Below, piece by piece: positions 34,092 through 42,562 of a stretch of 44,199 nt of DNA. The notes under the pieces were generated by a model, which was not told the origin of the DNA, made no database searches, and was given only the letters and a program-made list of their open reading frames with translations. Numbering within the stretch: position 1 is the first letter of the stretch; every line of letters starts with the position of its first letter. Location of the stretch: the NCBI GenBank assembly GCA_016286055.1, contig JAEERW010000021.1, positions 1 to 44,199 of the forward strand. The letters run 5' to 3'. The position numbers and the translations under genes are program-made. The DNA is from Bacteroidales bacterium (GTDB lineage Bacteria > Bacteroidota > Bacteroidia > Bacteroidales > UBA3824).

Positions 34092-35066
34092 ATGTCAGTG
34101 TATAACAACATTTTGGACACTATCGGCAACACGCCGGTTGTTCAACTTTCGCGATTGGATACGGGCGTTAGTAGCCTGTTCCTCAAATTGGAAAATCAAA
34201 ATCCGGGCGGCAGCATCAAGGATCGCACAGGCTTGAATATGATTGTTCAGGCGGAAAAACGCGGCGACATCCATCCCGGCGACCTTATTGTGGAGGCTAC
34301 GGCGGGCAACACAGGTCTTGGTCTCGCGCTTGCAAGTCGTTTGAAGGGCTACAAGTTGCTTCTCGTGATTCCCGACAAGATGAGCACCGAAAAAATCAAT
34401 CATCTCAAAGCCCTTGGCGTAGAGGTAGTTATCACTCGCAGCGACGTGGGCAAGGGTCATCCCGAATATTACCACGACCTTGCCGAGCGTATCGCCAAGG
34501 AGCGCGGCGGCTACTACATCAATCAGTTTGAAAACCCCGACAATCCCAAAACGCACGAACTCACCACCGCTCCCGAAATTTGGGAACAACTTGACCATCA
34601 GGTAGATGCAGTGGTTGTGGGCGTTGGTTCGTCGGGAACATTGTCGGGACTGACGGCGTTTTTTAAGCGTGTAAGTCCGCAGACCGAATTCATTCTTGCT
34701 GACCCAAAAGGCTCTGTGTTAGCCGATTACATCAATCTCGGCAAACTTCGCAACGATGCCGGTTCGTGGTACGTGGAGGGTATTGGCGAAGATTATATTC
34801 CTAAACTCGCTGATTTTTCGTTGGTAAAAAAAGCCTACGAAATCACCGACGAGGAGAGTTTCTCGGCGGCGCGACTGTTGCTCCGTGAGGAAGGAATTTT
34901 GGCGGGATCGTCCACAGGAACGCTCCTTGCCGCCGCCCTCAAATACTGCCGCGAACAAACTGAGCCTAAGCGAGTTGTAACCCTCGCCTGCGACAGCGGA
35001 AACAAGTATCTTTCTAAGATGTTCAACGACGAATGGCTCAAAGAGAAAAACTTGAAAATTGAATAA
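34092..35066 (+). CDS. Cystathionine beta-synthase-like / cysteine synthase family PLP enzyme
   Basis: The 324-aa enzyme has the fold-type II signature: the PLP lysine in NPGGSIKDRTG (near residue 43) and the SGNTG-equivalent ATAGNTGLGLA (near residue 74). GVGSSGTLSG is the phosphate-binding loop. The C-terminal VEGIGEDYIPKLAD and CDSGNKYLSKMFNDEW match the cystathionine beta-synthase branch (human CBS, bacterial MccA) better than CysK. It would join serine (or O-acetylserine) to homocysteine to give cystathionine, or make cysteine from sulfide. With the following lyase it forms a reverse transsulfuration pair turning methionine sulfur into cysteine. It lies behind promoter P3 and the Cys leader. 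Confidence 0.85.
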   Translation: MSVYNNILDTIGNTPVVQLSRLDTGVSSLFLKLENQNPGGSIKDRTGLNMIVQAEKRGDIHPGDLIVEATAGNTGLGLALASRLKGYKLLLVIPDKMSTEKINHLKALGVEVVITRSDVGKGHPEYYHDLAERIAKERGGYYINQFENPDNPKTHELTTAPEIWEQLDHQVDAVVVGVGSSGTLSGLTAFFKRVSPQTEFILADPKGSVLADYINLGKLRNDAGSWYVEGIGEDYIPKLADFSLVKKAYEITDEESFSAARLLLREEGILAGSSTGTLLAAALKYCREQTEPKRVVTLACDSGNKYLSKMFNDEWLKEKNLKIE

Positions 35067-35071
35067 TTTTA

Positions 35072-35151
35072 TTTAACACCGAATTAAACGAATAAGACGG
35101 AACTCTTTGACAGATATTATTATTTGTTTATTTGTTTAATTCGGTGTTAAA
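35072..35151. repeat. Inverted repeat between the two transsulfuration genes
   Basis: TTTAACACCGAATTAAACGAATAA (24 bases, 35072-35095) is complemented at 35128-35151 with one mismatch, around 32 bases. The core CGAATTAAACGAAT is shared with the repeat at 26739-26927, marking a dispersed family. Confidence 0.8.
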
Positions 35152-35185
35152 AAACTGATTGTTAATAACTTAAAAAATCAAAACA

Positions 35186-36340
35186 ATGACAGCATTTTCT
35201 ACAAGGGCAATTCACAATGGTGAAGAGCCGGATTTCAGAGACGGGGCAAGCGGCGATGTGGCCGTTCCGATTCATTTATCAACAACGTTTGCAAGGCTCA
35301 GAGCCGACTCACCCACAGCGGGTTACGAGTACACACGCAGCCTCAATCCAACCCGCAAGGCGTTGGAGGAAAAACTTGCAGCCTTAGACGGTGCAAAGTA
35401 TGGTTTGGCGTTTTCGTCGGGCTTGGCGGCTGCGTCCACAGTGATTATTTCGCTCCTGAAAGCGGGCGACAATGTGATTGGATTCGACGACCTTTACGGC
35501 GGCACTCGGAGGCTTTTGAGCAATGTTTTTGTAAATTTTGACATCTCCGCAACCTACGTGGATGCCACCAAACCCGAAAACATCGAAAACGCAATCACGC
35601 CAAAATCCAAACTTATTTGGATCGAGTCGCCCACAAATCCGCTGATGAAGTTGGCAGACATCAAAGCAATTGCGCAAATCGCTCACAAACACGGGCTTAT
35701 CCTCGTGGTTGACAACACATTTTTGTCGCCATATTTTCAGAGACCTTTGGATTTGGGCGCAGACATAGTGGTTTACAGCACAACAAAATACATCGGCGGA
35801 CACAGCGATGTTCTCGGCGGCTCTGTGGTGCTCAACAATGATGATTATTACAAGAAACTCGCTTATAATCAGAACGCTGTGGGCGCGGTGCTTTCGCCGT
35901 TCGACAGTTATCTGACTCTCCGTGGCGTCAAAACCCTCGCCGTGCGTATGCAACAGCATCAGAAAAATGCCTTGGCTTTGGCTGAGTTTTTGGAGAGTTC
36001 GCCCAAGGTAAAACGTGTGAATTTTCCGCTGTTCAAATCGCATCCGCAGCACGCTCTTGCTGAGGCTCAGTCGTCGGGTTCGAGTGGAATTTTCTCGTTT
36101 GAACTCGTTGGCACATTGGACGATGCGCAGAATTTTCTCTCAAAACTCAAACTCTTTGCCACGGCGGAAAGTCTCGGCGGAGTGGAGAGTCTCATCGAGA
36201 TTCCGGCGATAATGACGCACGCCTCCGTACCCAAGGAAGTCCGCGAACAAAACGGCATTTCTGACACCTTAATCCGCGTTTCGGCAGGCATCGAGGACAC
36301 CGAAGATTTGATTGAGGATTTCAGGCAGGCGTTGGAGTAA
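35186..36340 (+). CDS. Cystathionine gamma-lyase/synthase family PLP enzyme
   Basis: The 384-aa fold-type I enzyme has all family marks: YEYTRSLNPTRKALEEKLAA (47-66), FSSGLAAAS, IWIESPTNPL, VVDNTFLSPYFQRPL, the PLP lysine in YSTTKYIGGHSDVLGG (near residue 198) and ESLGGVESLIEIPAIMTHAS. It either splits cystathionine into cysteine, ammonia and 2-oxobutyrate or forms cystathionine; sequence does not separate these firmly. Standing behind a cystathionine beta-synthase-like gene, the lyase role is favoured. The 120-base gap to the upstream gene holds an inverted repeat but no promoter of the P1-P6 type, so they are probably one operon. Confidence 0.9.
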   Translation: MTAFSTRAIHNGEEPDFRDGASGDVAVPIHLSTTFARLRADSPTAGYEYTRSLNPTRKALEEKLAALDGAKYGLAFSSGLAAASTVIISLLKAGDNVIGFDDLYGGTRRLLSNVFVNFDISATYVDATKPENIENAITPKSKLIWIESPTNPLMKLADIKAIAQIAHKHGLILVVDNTFLSPYFQRPLDLGADIVVYSTTKYIGGHSDVLGGSVVLNNDDYYKKLAYNQNAVGAVLSPFDSYLTLRGVKTLAVRMQQHQKNALALAEFLESSPKVKRVNFPLFKSHPQHALAEAQSSGSSGIFSFELVGTLDDAQNFLSKLKLFATAESLGGVESLIEIPAIMTHASVPKEVREQNGISDTLIRVSAGIEDTEDLIEDFRQALE

Positions 36341-36355
36341 TTGACTGATACCAAG

Positions 36356-37297
36356 ATGATTGAAATTACAACAGATTACAGCGACGGTCTCAAACAGGAT
36401 TTCATCAATCTTAACAAGCATTGGATTGAAAAATATTTCCACTTGGAAGATTGTGATATTGAGACGTTTAGCCACGTTGATGATATTAATGCGCACGGTG
36501 GGCGGATATTTTTTGCCGTTGATAAGGGCAGCGGCAAAACCGCCGGCTGCGTAGCATTAATCAACAAAGGTTCAGAAGGTTACGAATTGGCTAAATTGGC
36601 TGTTTCGGAAGAATTTCAGGGGCAAGGTATAGGAGATTTGTTGGTTGGCGAACTTCTTCGCCACGTCCGCAAAATCGGCGCAAGACGTGTATTTTTAATT
36701 GGAAACACCAAACTAAAAGCATCGATAAATCTCTATAAAAAACACGGATTCAGAGAGATACCGATTGACGGAAATTCATACGAGCGTTGCGACATTATGA
36801 TGGGAAAGACATTCTGTATCAGGAAGATACAACCACAAGACCAAAATGTGGTTGCACAAATTGTCAGAAATGCTTTTATAGAATTTTCTGCACCTCTCAA
36901 AAATACTGTTTACGACGATTCGCGCACATTCACTATCTATGACACAGTAAATAATTCAGTATCAGATTATTATGTGTACATTGAAGACGATGTGCTACTT
37001 GGTGGTTGTGGTTTTTATCCCACCGAAGGTCTTCCGAATGGTTATGCAGAGGTAATTAAATTCTATTTGCGACAAGAATCTCGTGGCAAAGGTATTGGCG
37101 GAATACTTTTGAATACAATTATAAACGCCTCTAAATCAAAAGGATACAATCATCTGTATATTGAATCATTTCCTGAATTTTCGTCAGCGGTGGCGATGTA
37201 TCAAAAATATGGATTCCGTACTATACCACATCGTCTTGGCAATTCGGGACATACGGCGACAAGTATTTTTATGGTCAAAGATTTGGCGCAAGTTTAA
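36356..37297 (+). CDS. Protein with two GNAT acetyltransferase domains
   Basis: The protein (313 aa from the ATG at 36356) has two GNAT folds. In the first (about 1-150), AKLAVSEEFQGQGIGDLLVG is the acetyl-CoA loop (Q/RxxGxG). In the second (about 155-310), KFYLRQESRGKGIGGILLN is the same element, followed by YIESFPEFSSAVAMYQKYGF. A TTG at 36341 would add five residues; the ATG is chosen because it agrees with the start of the first strand (MIEITTDYSD). It follows the lyase gene after 15 bases and is likely co-transcribed with it. Substrates of tandem GNAT proteins are hard to guess; an amine or amino-acid acetylation role linked to cysteine metabolism is possible but unproven. Confidence 0.85.
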   Translation: MIEITTDYSDGLKQDFINLNKHWIEKYFHLEDCDIETFSHVDDINAHGGRIFFAVDKGSGKTAGCVALINKGSEGYELAKLAVSEEFQGQGIGDLLVGELLRHVRKIGARRVFLIGNTKLKASINLYKKHGFREIPIDGNSYERCDIMMGKTFCIRKIQPQDQNVVAQIVRNAFIEFSAPLKNTVYDDSRTFTIYDTVNNSVSDYYVYIEDDVLLGGCGFYPTEGLPNGYAEVIKFYLRQESRGKGIGGILLNTIINASKSKGYNHLYIESFPEFSSAVAMYQKYGFRTIPHRLGNSGHTATSIFMVKDLAQV

Positions 37298-37348
37298 ATC
37301 AAAGACCGAAACAATTATTTTGACATCATTTATCCAAATAAAACAATT

Positions 37349-37777
37349 ATGAAAAAGATAAAACCGACATTCAAAGAAAATGTTTCAGAAACGCTCCTGA
37401 TTCCTTTGTATATGCGTGCAAAGGAGGCTGAGGAGAAGAATCTCACAGAAAATCAGATAAAAAGGATTTTCAAGAACATCGACAACAATTTCCCAAATGC
37501 CGAAATCCACATTGAGCGAATCAGCAAAGATTTCAGTCAACGCACTGAAACTCAGCAAAGTGTCAGCGCAACCAATGCCACTTTTGCGTGGGGTTGCGAC
37601 AATCCTTTGGAGATTGAGGATTGGGGCTTGAAGTTGATATTTCAATCCGAGTTCTACTACTTTTCGCAGCACTTTTCGCAAATGTATAAACGCCTCGGTA
37701 TCAAGGCGTTTATACTGAAATATCTGTCCAAATACCGTCGTTCGATAGGTATTTGGAGTTATCGGAAGGCGGGATGA
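37349..37777 (+). pseudogene. Internally deleted SAM-dependent methyltransferase (LCM/Tcmp-like) remnant
   Basis: The 142-aa frame starts like the leucine-carboxyl-methyltransferase-related family (NVSETLLIPLYMRAKEAEEK). It then jumps to what looks like its C-terminal end (ATFAWGCDNPLEIEDWG, then KYRRSIGIWSYRKAG). The S-adenosylmethionine-binding core (the GxGxD region, about 130 residues in full-length relatives) is absent, so the protein cannot be an active methyltransferase. The frame itself is intact, which points to a clean internal deletion. The family assignment rests on remembered sequence patterns, so it is moderate. The stop is adjacent to the stop of the convergent heavy-metal-binding gene. 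Confidence 0.5.
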
Positions 37778-38113
37778 TTACTTCTTTTTGCAACATCCGC
37801 TGTCCTCGTGGCAATGCTCCACTGCCTCGCCTTCTGAGACTTTGCGGGCGGTGTAGTTGATTTTTGCAAACGCTTGGATGATAGCGTCTTCCGTAGTCTT
37901 GTCCGCGTCATAGACGATGGTGACGGTTTGGGCGGCAATGTCGGTTTCAATCGACTTGACGCCCTTTTCGAAGCGGATGTTGTTCTTGATTTTGTTTTCG
38001 CAATTCTCGCAGTGCATCTGCGGATTGGTGGTAAGCACAAGGGTCTTGATGTCCTTGCCCGCTACCGTCAACGCCATAATCATAATGGCGAAAAACAATA
38101 CTAATTTTTTCAT
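37778..38113 (-). CDS. Periplasmic heavy-metal-associated (HMA) protein
   Basis: The 111-aa protein has a signal peptide (residues 1-19) and one HMA domain with the metal-binding CxxC (MHCENCENKI, C35 and C38). The VEKGV-like turn (FEKGVKSIETD) and a C-terminal Cys/His-rich tail (EHCHEDSGCCKKK) also fit metal binding. It probably delivers or buffers copper or a similar soft metal in the periplasm. It lies downstream of a TonB-dependent receptor gene on the same strand (40 bases apart), a pairing common in Bacteroidetes together with a HYC_CC_PP protein, which is also present here. The receptor is broken, so the pathway may be decaying. Confidence 0.88.
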   Translation of the reverse strand: MKKLVLFFAIMIMALTVAGKDIKTLVLTTNPQMHCENCENKIKNNIRFEKGVKSIETDIAAQTVTIVYDADKTTEDAIIQAFAKINYTARKVSEGEAVEHCHEDSGCCKKK

Positions 38114-38153
38114 AGTGTAAATTTTTATATGTTAAACGTTTATAATATGAAAA

Positions 38154-40347
38154 TTATTCTCTAAATAAATTGCACCTAAGTCCCACGTAAAACATCGCGC
38201 CGCTCACAGGTGCATAAACCAACGTCGGCTCAAAGGTTTCAGACCAAGGATTTTCCGACGAAATTATAGGATTTTTCTGTTTGTACCCCGTCAAATTTTC
38301 GCCGCCGACGTAAATTGAAAACTTCCTGAACCATTTGGTAATCTGAATATTGAGTTGCGGAAATGCGTCAAATTCAGCATCGCTTACTAACTCTCCGTTT
38401 TCATTGAAATAATCGGGCAGACGGCCACCGCCATTGAGTTGGAGGTTTGCATCAAACTACCAAATAGCCAAAGGCGTTTTGTACGAGGCTGTAAAGAGTG
38501 CTTTATACTTGTTGGTCAATGGTTTAACCCGCAATTCGCCACCCGAATAAGCCCTCACGTCGTTCAATCTGTAAGCCGCCGAAAGTTCAAATCCCTTGAA
38601 CACATCATACGCCGCATCTGCCTGAAATGTATGCGAATACGAGCGTTCGTCAGAAGATTTGATGACAATTTTGCTTGGCGAAATGTCGTAATCTGCCAAA
38701 GCCTGCGATTGGAATGTGGTGTAATAGTATTCTGTGTTGATTTTTCAGATGTTTACCGGCAATTGGAATCTTCCACGAAAGGCTCGACCCAATGTTCCAC
38801 GCACTCTCCTGTGCAAGATTTTCGATGATAATTTCACGACCCGACGATAGCAAAAAGTGATTTTCTGCCAATGCGTGAGGCGACCTGTAACCCTTGCCTG
38901 CCGAAAATCGCATTGAAAACGACTCCAACGGTTTGATTTTCAGATGGAAGCGCGGTGTAAAAAATGTACCGAAATCATCGCTGTTGTCTATTCTCAAACC
39001 TGCCATCAAAATCCAAATATCGTCGTAATTAAACGTGTATTGAGCATAGCCGCCAATTACGGTTTCGTTTTCATCGAGATTTTTGGTTTGGAGATAATCT
39101 TGCGACATACGGTCGGCATTGACGCTGAAACCCGCTGATAGATTGTGCATTTCGCTCAAATCAGTTTCAAAAATGAGTTGTGCGTAGAGGTTGCGCTCGT
39201 CGTTGTTATAAACCTTGCTGCCAAACTGCGATTCCAAGTTATGCATTGTGGCAGAGGTAATTAGCGCAACGCTCGAATTGCGTGCGGGGTCGATTACAAA
39301 AGCGTTTTTCAAATATGCATTGTAACGGCGGGTGTCCATCGATATCTTGTAAAGTGGCACATTTTCAATGGATTTCAACTGTCCGCCATCGCGTTTTTCG
39401 TCCAAAATCGAATATCCGCCGTGAAAAATATACCTTCCTTTGTGGTAATGCCAACGATTGTGAAAATTCACTTGATTGACATCGGGCTTGTCGAAAAAAT
39501 TGTCGCCGTTCTCGTCCATATCTGCCAAAGAATTTTCGTAATGCACTAATACTTCGGTGCTTAGGTGGTGTGTAATGTGCTTGTTGGCATCTGCGTTTAC
39601 CTCCATTCTGCCCTCAGAATTGCCATAAATGTTGAGACCGATTCCTTGTTCGTCGTCTGGTTTGAGATATTCCACATCTATTTGACCTGTAATGCTTTCG
39701 TAGCCGTTTTTCACCGACGACGCACCCTTCGACACCTGAATGCCTTTAAGCCACGCGCCCGGTACGTATCCGAGTGCGTATGGCGAGGCTGTCAGGCGAA
39801 AATCGGGAATGTTTTCTGCCAACATCTGCACATACAATCCGCTGAGACCCAATAGTTTAATCTGTTTTGCGCCCGTTGCCGCGTCAGAATAACTCACATC
39901 CACCGACGGATTTGTCGTAAAACTTTCGCCAAGGTTGCAGCAAGCCGCCTTGAAAAGTTCTGCCTGATTGATTTTCAGACCGTTGAGCGCACCTCCCATT
40001 TCAGACGTGCCACGACGACGCTCCGAAACTACAACCTCGGAAACGTCCTTTGAATTGTCCTTTAATGTTACTTTAATTGCTTGGTTGTCAGATATTTTGC
40101 CAATATCCACAGTGTCGGTTTCAAAACCTAAAAACGAGATTGCAAGGATTTTTTTGCCTGCAATTCTTTCGATTGAGAATTTTCCGTCAACATTGGTTGT
40201 GACGCCTGTGGAAGTGCCTATCCAATAGACATTTGCGCCAACGAGCGATTCACCTTTGTTGTCCTTTACCGTTCCCGAAACTACATTCTGAGCCAATGCG
40301 CCCAATGAGGCGAGCATACACAATGCCGCCATTAAAAATATTTTCAT
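38154..40347 (-). pseudogene. TonB-dependent receptor, broken by a frameshift and a nonsense codon
   Basis: The gene would encode about 730 aa: a signal peptide, a CarboxypepD_reg-like domain (SGTVKDNKGESLVGANVYWI), a plug (about 120-230) and a 22-strand-type barrel. At 38741-38745 a run of five T (A on the coding strand) shifts the frame by one: HLK should continue INTEYYYTTFQ, which resumes in the next frame. At 38457-38459 a TAG interrupts that frame between PLAIW and FDANLQLNGGG, where a glutamine is expected. The remaining 101 codons (to LRCNLFRE) are intact. Total length is one base over a multiple of three, as expected. The homopolymer shift alone could be a sequencing error; the separate nonsense makes true decay more likely. 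Neighbours suggest metal uptake. Confidence 0.8.
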
Positions 40348-40453
40348 AATTTATTGATATTCAAAATTTTAATTGATTAATAGATATACAATTCCTCCGC
40401 AGAACGTACATATAAGCATCCTGCGAATTTGCAGTTACGCAAAATCTCAAAAA

Positions 40454-40828
40454 TCAAATTCTGAACACCTTAATTATCGAAAGCAAATCCTTTGGAGGCG
40501 GATTTATTTTTTGAGTAACTGTATAATGCTGATTGTCAAATGAATAATCATTTGTGCAGAAAAGAATGTCGTTAACAATGGCGGGTATCTCAAAATGAAA
40601 GTCAAACGCCTGATAATCAGGATTTACGCACGGAATATACTGCACAAATTCGGTTTCCATACATCCGTGCGACGGAGTGCAGGAAAAATTTTTGTCAACC
40701 GTAAAAAACGCCGACGATATTTTGTATTTGCCTGAATGATTGCATTTTACAATATTAACCCCCGCCCCGATTAACAGAATGAAAATCGAGAACGTCACCG
40801 AGAATAATATTTTTGCAATCTTTTTCAT
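40454..40828 (-). CDS. HYC_CC_PP-type small exported protein
   Basis: The 124-aa protein has an N-terminal hydrophobic signal or anchor (residues 5-26), a CNHSG motif (C29), a second cysteine group (SCTPSHGC, near residue 50) and a C-terminal INPPPKD. This agrees with the Bacteroidetes HYC_CC_PP family, although the canonical HYC and CC positions are modified. Members occur next to copper-related TonB receptors and HMA proteins, as here. A TATTTTTG -7 box on the minus strand (40833-40840) ends only four bases before the ATG, so the mRNA would be nearly leaderless. Function unknown; metal sensing or binding is inferred from context. Confidence 0.6.
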   Translation of the reverse strand: MKKIAKILFSVTFSIFILLIGAGVNIVKCNHSGKYKISSAFFTVDKNFSCTPSHGCMETEFVQYIPCVNPDYQAFDFHFEIPAIVNDILFCTNDYSFDNQHYTVTQKINPPPKDLLSIIKVFRI

Positions 40829-40840
40829 ACCGCAAAAATA

Positions 40841-40999
40841 GAAACTTTATTCGAGATTGAATGATAAATATTGTTAATAATTTTTAGGTAATTTTTCGCT
40901 CGAAACTTATTCTGTTTTTGCCCAAAATTAGGTATTAATTTAATCAAAAATTCTTTATTGTTTTGTAGTTTGGACAATCTTTCTGATATTTCGTTTCTT
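40841..40999. other. AT-rich spacer before promoter P4
   Basis: About 160 bases with no gene, clear hairpin or repeat. The 530-base gap between 40828 and 41360 otherwise holds P4, a candidate sRNA and P5. Confidence 0.5.
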
Positions 41000-41031
41000 C
41001 TTGGTCAAAATGTCTATCAATCATACTTTTG
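41000..41031 (+). promoter_or_regulatory. Regulon promoter P4 (candidate small RNA)
   Basis: TTTCTTCTTGG with CTTGG at 41000-41004, 23 bases, then the TTTG of TACTTTTG (41024-41031). No protein gene of ordinary size follows before the terminator at 41119-41171. Confidence 0.8.
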
Positions 41032-41037
41032 CACAAT

Positions 41038-41171
41038 AAATACCTCCCGACTTTCAACAAGTCGATCGGGGTTTGGAAGTATGAAAAATAAAGATTTTTT
41101 TTGCTTAAATTTATGACAGCCGGTGCAGACCTCAGCGTGATGCTGAAATGTTCTGCGCCGGTCTTTTTTTT
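41038..41171 (+). ncRNA. Candidate sulfur-regulon small RNA (about 130 nt)
   Basis: It runs from the start predicted by P4 to a strong intrinsic terminator. A first hairpin has CGACTT and AAGTCG arms around TCAAC (41048-41064). The 3' hairpin is long: GCCGGTGCAGA (41119-41129) pairs with TCTGCGCCGGT (41152-41162), enclosing an inner TCAGC/GCTGA stem (41132-41146), followed by C and nine T. An 11-codon frame (41091-41117, MKNKDFFC then LNL, if read from the ATG at 41081) lies between the two hairpins and could be a mini-leader. The terminator separates it from cysK, which has its own promoter P5, so a free-standing regulatory RNA is more likely than a simple leader. Function is unknown. Confidence 0.6.
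41119..41171 (+). terminator. Strong intrinsic terminator of the candidate sRNA
   Basis: An 11-base-pair outer stem with two G-U pairs and a 5-base-pair inner stem, followed by a run of nine T from 41163. Confidence 0.9.
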
Positions 41172-41288
41172 TGCAAAATTCATTATCCGAAATATTATCT
41201 TTATAACCTATATTTAGTCTCGATTTAGTATAATATTTTTCCGTGATAATTCATTGAAATAGATAATTTATCCATTCTTTTTATTCTT

Positions 41289-41320
41289 CTTGGACAAAAT
41301 ATCCACTCATCATATCTTTG
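41289..41320 (+). promoter_or_regulatory. Regulon promoter P5 (cysK)
   Basis: ATTCTTCTTGG with CTTGG at 41289-41293, 23 bases, then the TTTG of TATCTTTG (41313-41320). Predicted start near 41327, leader of about 33 bases. Confidence 0.8.
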
Positions 41321-41359
41321 CACCATAATCATATAACATTAATTAAAACATAAAACGAA

Positions 41360-42349
41360 ATGGCAAATATTCATCAATCAATAGCAGAACTTGTGGGCAA
41401 GACGCCCCTTCTGCAAATCAACGGTTACAACAAGGCTAAAAACCTAAATGCCAACATTATAGTTAAGTTGGAATATTTCAACCCCAACCAAAGCGTCAAA
41501 GACCGTATCGCGCTTGCAATGGTGGAGGAGGCTGAGCGTACCGGAAAACTCAAAAAGGGCGACACCATCATCGAACTCACAAGCGGCAACACAGGCGTTG
41601 GTCTCGCTGCCATAGCCGCCGCAAAGGGTTACAAATTTCGCGTCTACATTCAAGACCAAGTGTCAAAAGAGCGTTTTCAGGTGATTCACGCACTCGGCGG
41701 CGAAACCGTGAAACTCTCCGAAGTGCCTGAAATAGTGGAGAGTTTCGAGAAAAACGGTCCCGATTTCATTGAGTGCGTAAAGGCTTTGGAACGCCATCTC
41801 GAAGCCAAGGGCGACAAGAATTATTGGTTTGCCGACCAAACCCGCAACCCCGAAAATCCCAACATTCACTTCAACACCACGGGTCCCGAAATTTGGAACG
41901 ACACCGAGGGCAAGGTTGACGCTTTTGTGGCGTGCGTTGGAACAGGCGGGACTCTCTCAGGAGTAGGCAATTACCTCAAATCTAAGAACCCAAATGTGAA
42001 GGTTTTTGGCGTTCAGCCCACCGAAGATTCGTTCCAAAGTCCCGAACGTCCTGATCAAGAGGAAATTACTGGCGTTCACCCCTTTGAAAACACCAAGGAG
42101 GAGTACATTCCCGCCAACCTCGACCGCAAGGTTTACGACGGATATTTTGAAATCCACACCAACCAAGCCTACGAGGCGGCTCGACTTCTCGCCAAAAAAG
42201 ACGGCGTACTTGTTGGGGCATCGTCAGGCGCGGCTCTCTACGCTGCCACTCAACTCGCCCAACGTCCTGAGTACAAGGGTAAAACCATCGTTGCTCTCCT
42301 CGCCGACACTGGATTGAGGTATTTGAGTACGCATTTGTTTGAGGCGTAA
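41360..42349 (+). CDS. cysK: Cysteine synthase (O-acetylserine sulfhydrylase)
   Basis: The 329-aa enzyme has the CysK signature: the PLP lysine in FNPNQSVKDRIALAM (near residue 45), the substrate loop ELTSGNTGVGLA (near 73), the phosphate loop GTGGTLSGVGNYL (near 195) and the C-terminal GVLVGASSGAALYAA. It makes cysteine from O-acetylserine and sulfide in the cytoplasm. It differs from the protein at 34092, which belongs to the cystathionine beta-synthase branch, so the two are not redundant. An unusually long insertion (SFQSPERPDQEEITGVHPFE) occurs before the last third. It is driven by promoter P5 and ends at a clear terminator, so it is monocistronic but in the same regulon as the nitrogenase-like genes. 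Confidence 0.92.
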   Translation: MANIHQSIAELVGKTPLLQINGYNKAKNLNANIIVKLEYFNPNQSVKDRIALAMVEEAERTGKLKKGDTIIELTSGNTGVGLAAIAAAKGYKFRVYIQDQVSKERFQVIHALGGETVKLSEVPEIVESFEKNGPDFIECVKALERHLEAKGDKNYWFADQTRNPENPNIHFNTTGPEIWNDTEGKVDAFVACVGTGGTLSGVGNYLKSKNPNVKVFGVQPTEDSFQSPERPDQEEITGVHPFENTKEEYIPANLDRKVYDGYFEIHTNQAYEAARLLAKKDGVLVGASSGAALYAATQLAQRPEYKGKTIVALLADTGLRYLSTHLFEA

Positions 42350-42366
42350 AGATTTTACATTAATTG

Positions 42367-42399
42367 GCGTATGGGCGTACCTTGTGTGCGCCCCTATGC
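42367..42399 (+). terminator. Terminator after cysK
   Basis: A 14-base stem (GCGTATGGGCGTAC against GTGCGCCCCTATGC, one mismatch) with a 5-base loop, followed by AATTTT. Confidence 0.75.
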
Positions 42400-42494
42400 A
42401 ATTTTCCAAATTTCCTCATTATTTTCTCAAATCCAAATAATATTTTCTCCTTACTCTATCTGTTTTAGCAAATTATTCCAATCTTTATCTTCTT

Positions 42495-42526
42495 CTTGGA
42501 CAAACCTTCCTATCAAACTACCTTTG
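42495..42526 (+). promoter_or_regulatory. Regulon promoter P6 (second component-1-like pair)
   Basis: TCTTCTTCTTGG with CTTGG at 42495-42499, 23 bases, then the TTTG of TACCTTTG (42519-42526). Predicted start near 42533, leader of about 30 bases. Confidence 0.8.
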
Positions 42527-42562
42527 CAATCGAAAAGAAAATGAATATTAAAACTAAATAAA

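Noticed and set aside
34092-35066. A second plain cysK
   Set aside because: The C-terminal motifs (EGIGEDYIP, CDSGNKYLSK) and the adjacent lyase gene fit the cystathionine beta-synthase branch better.
41000-41360. A riboswitch controlling cysK
   Set aside because: I could not match the two hairpins to a known class, and cysK has its own promoter after the terminator. Held as a candidate sRNA instead.
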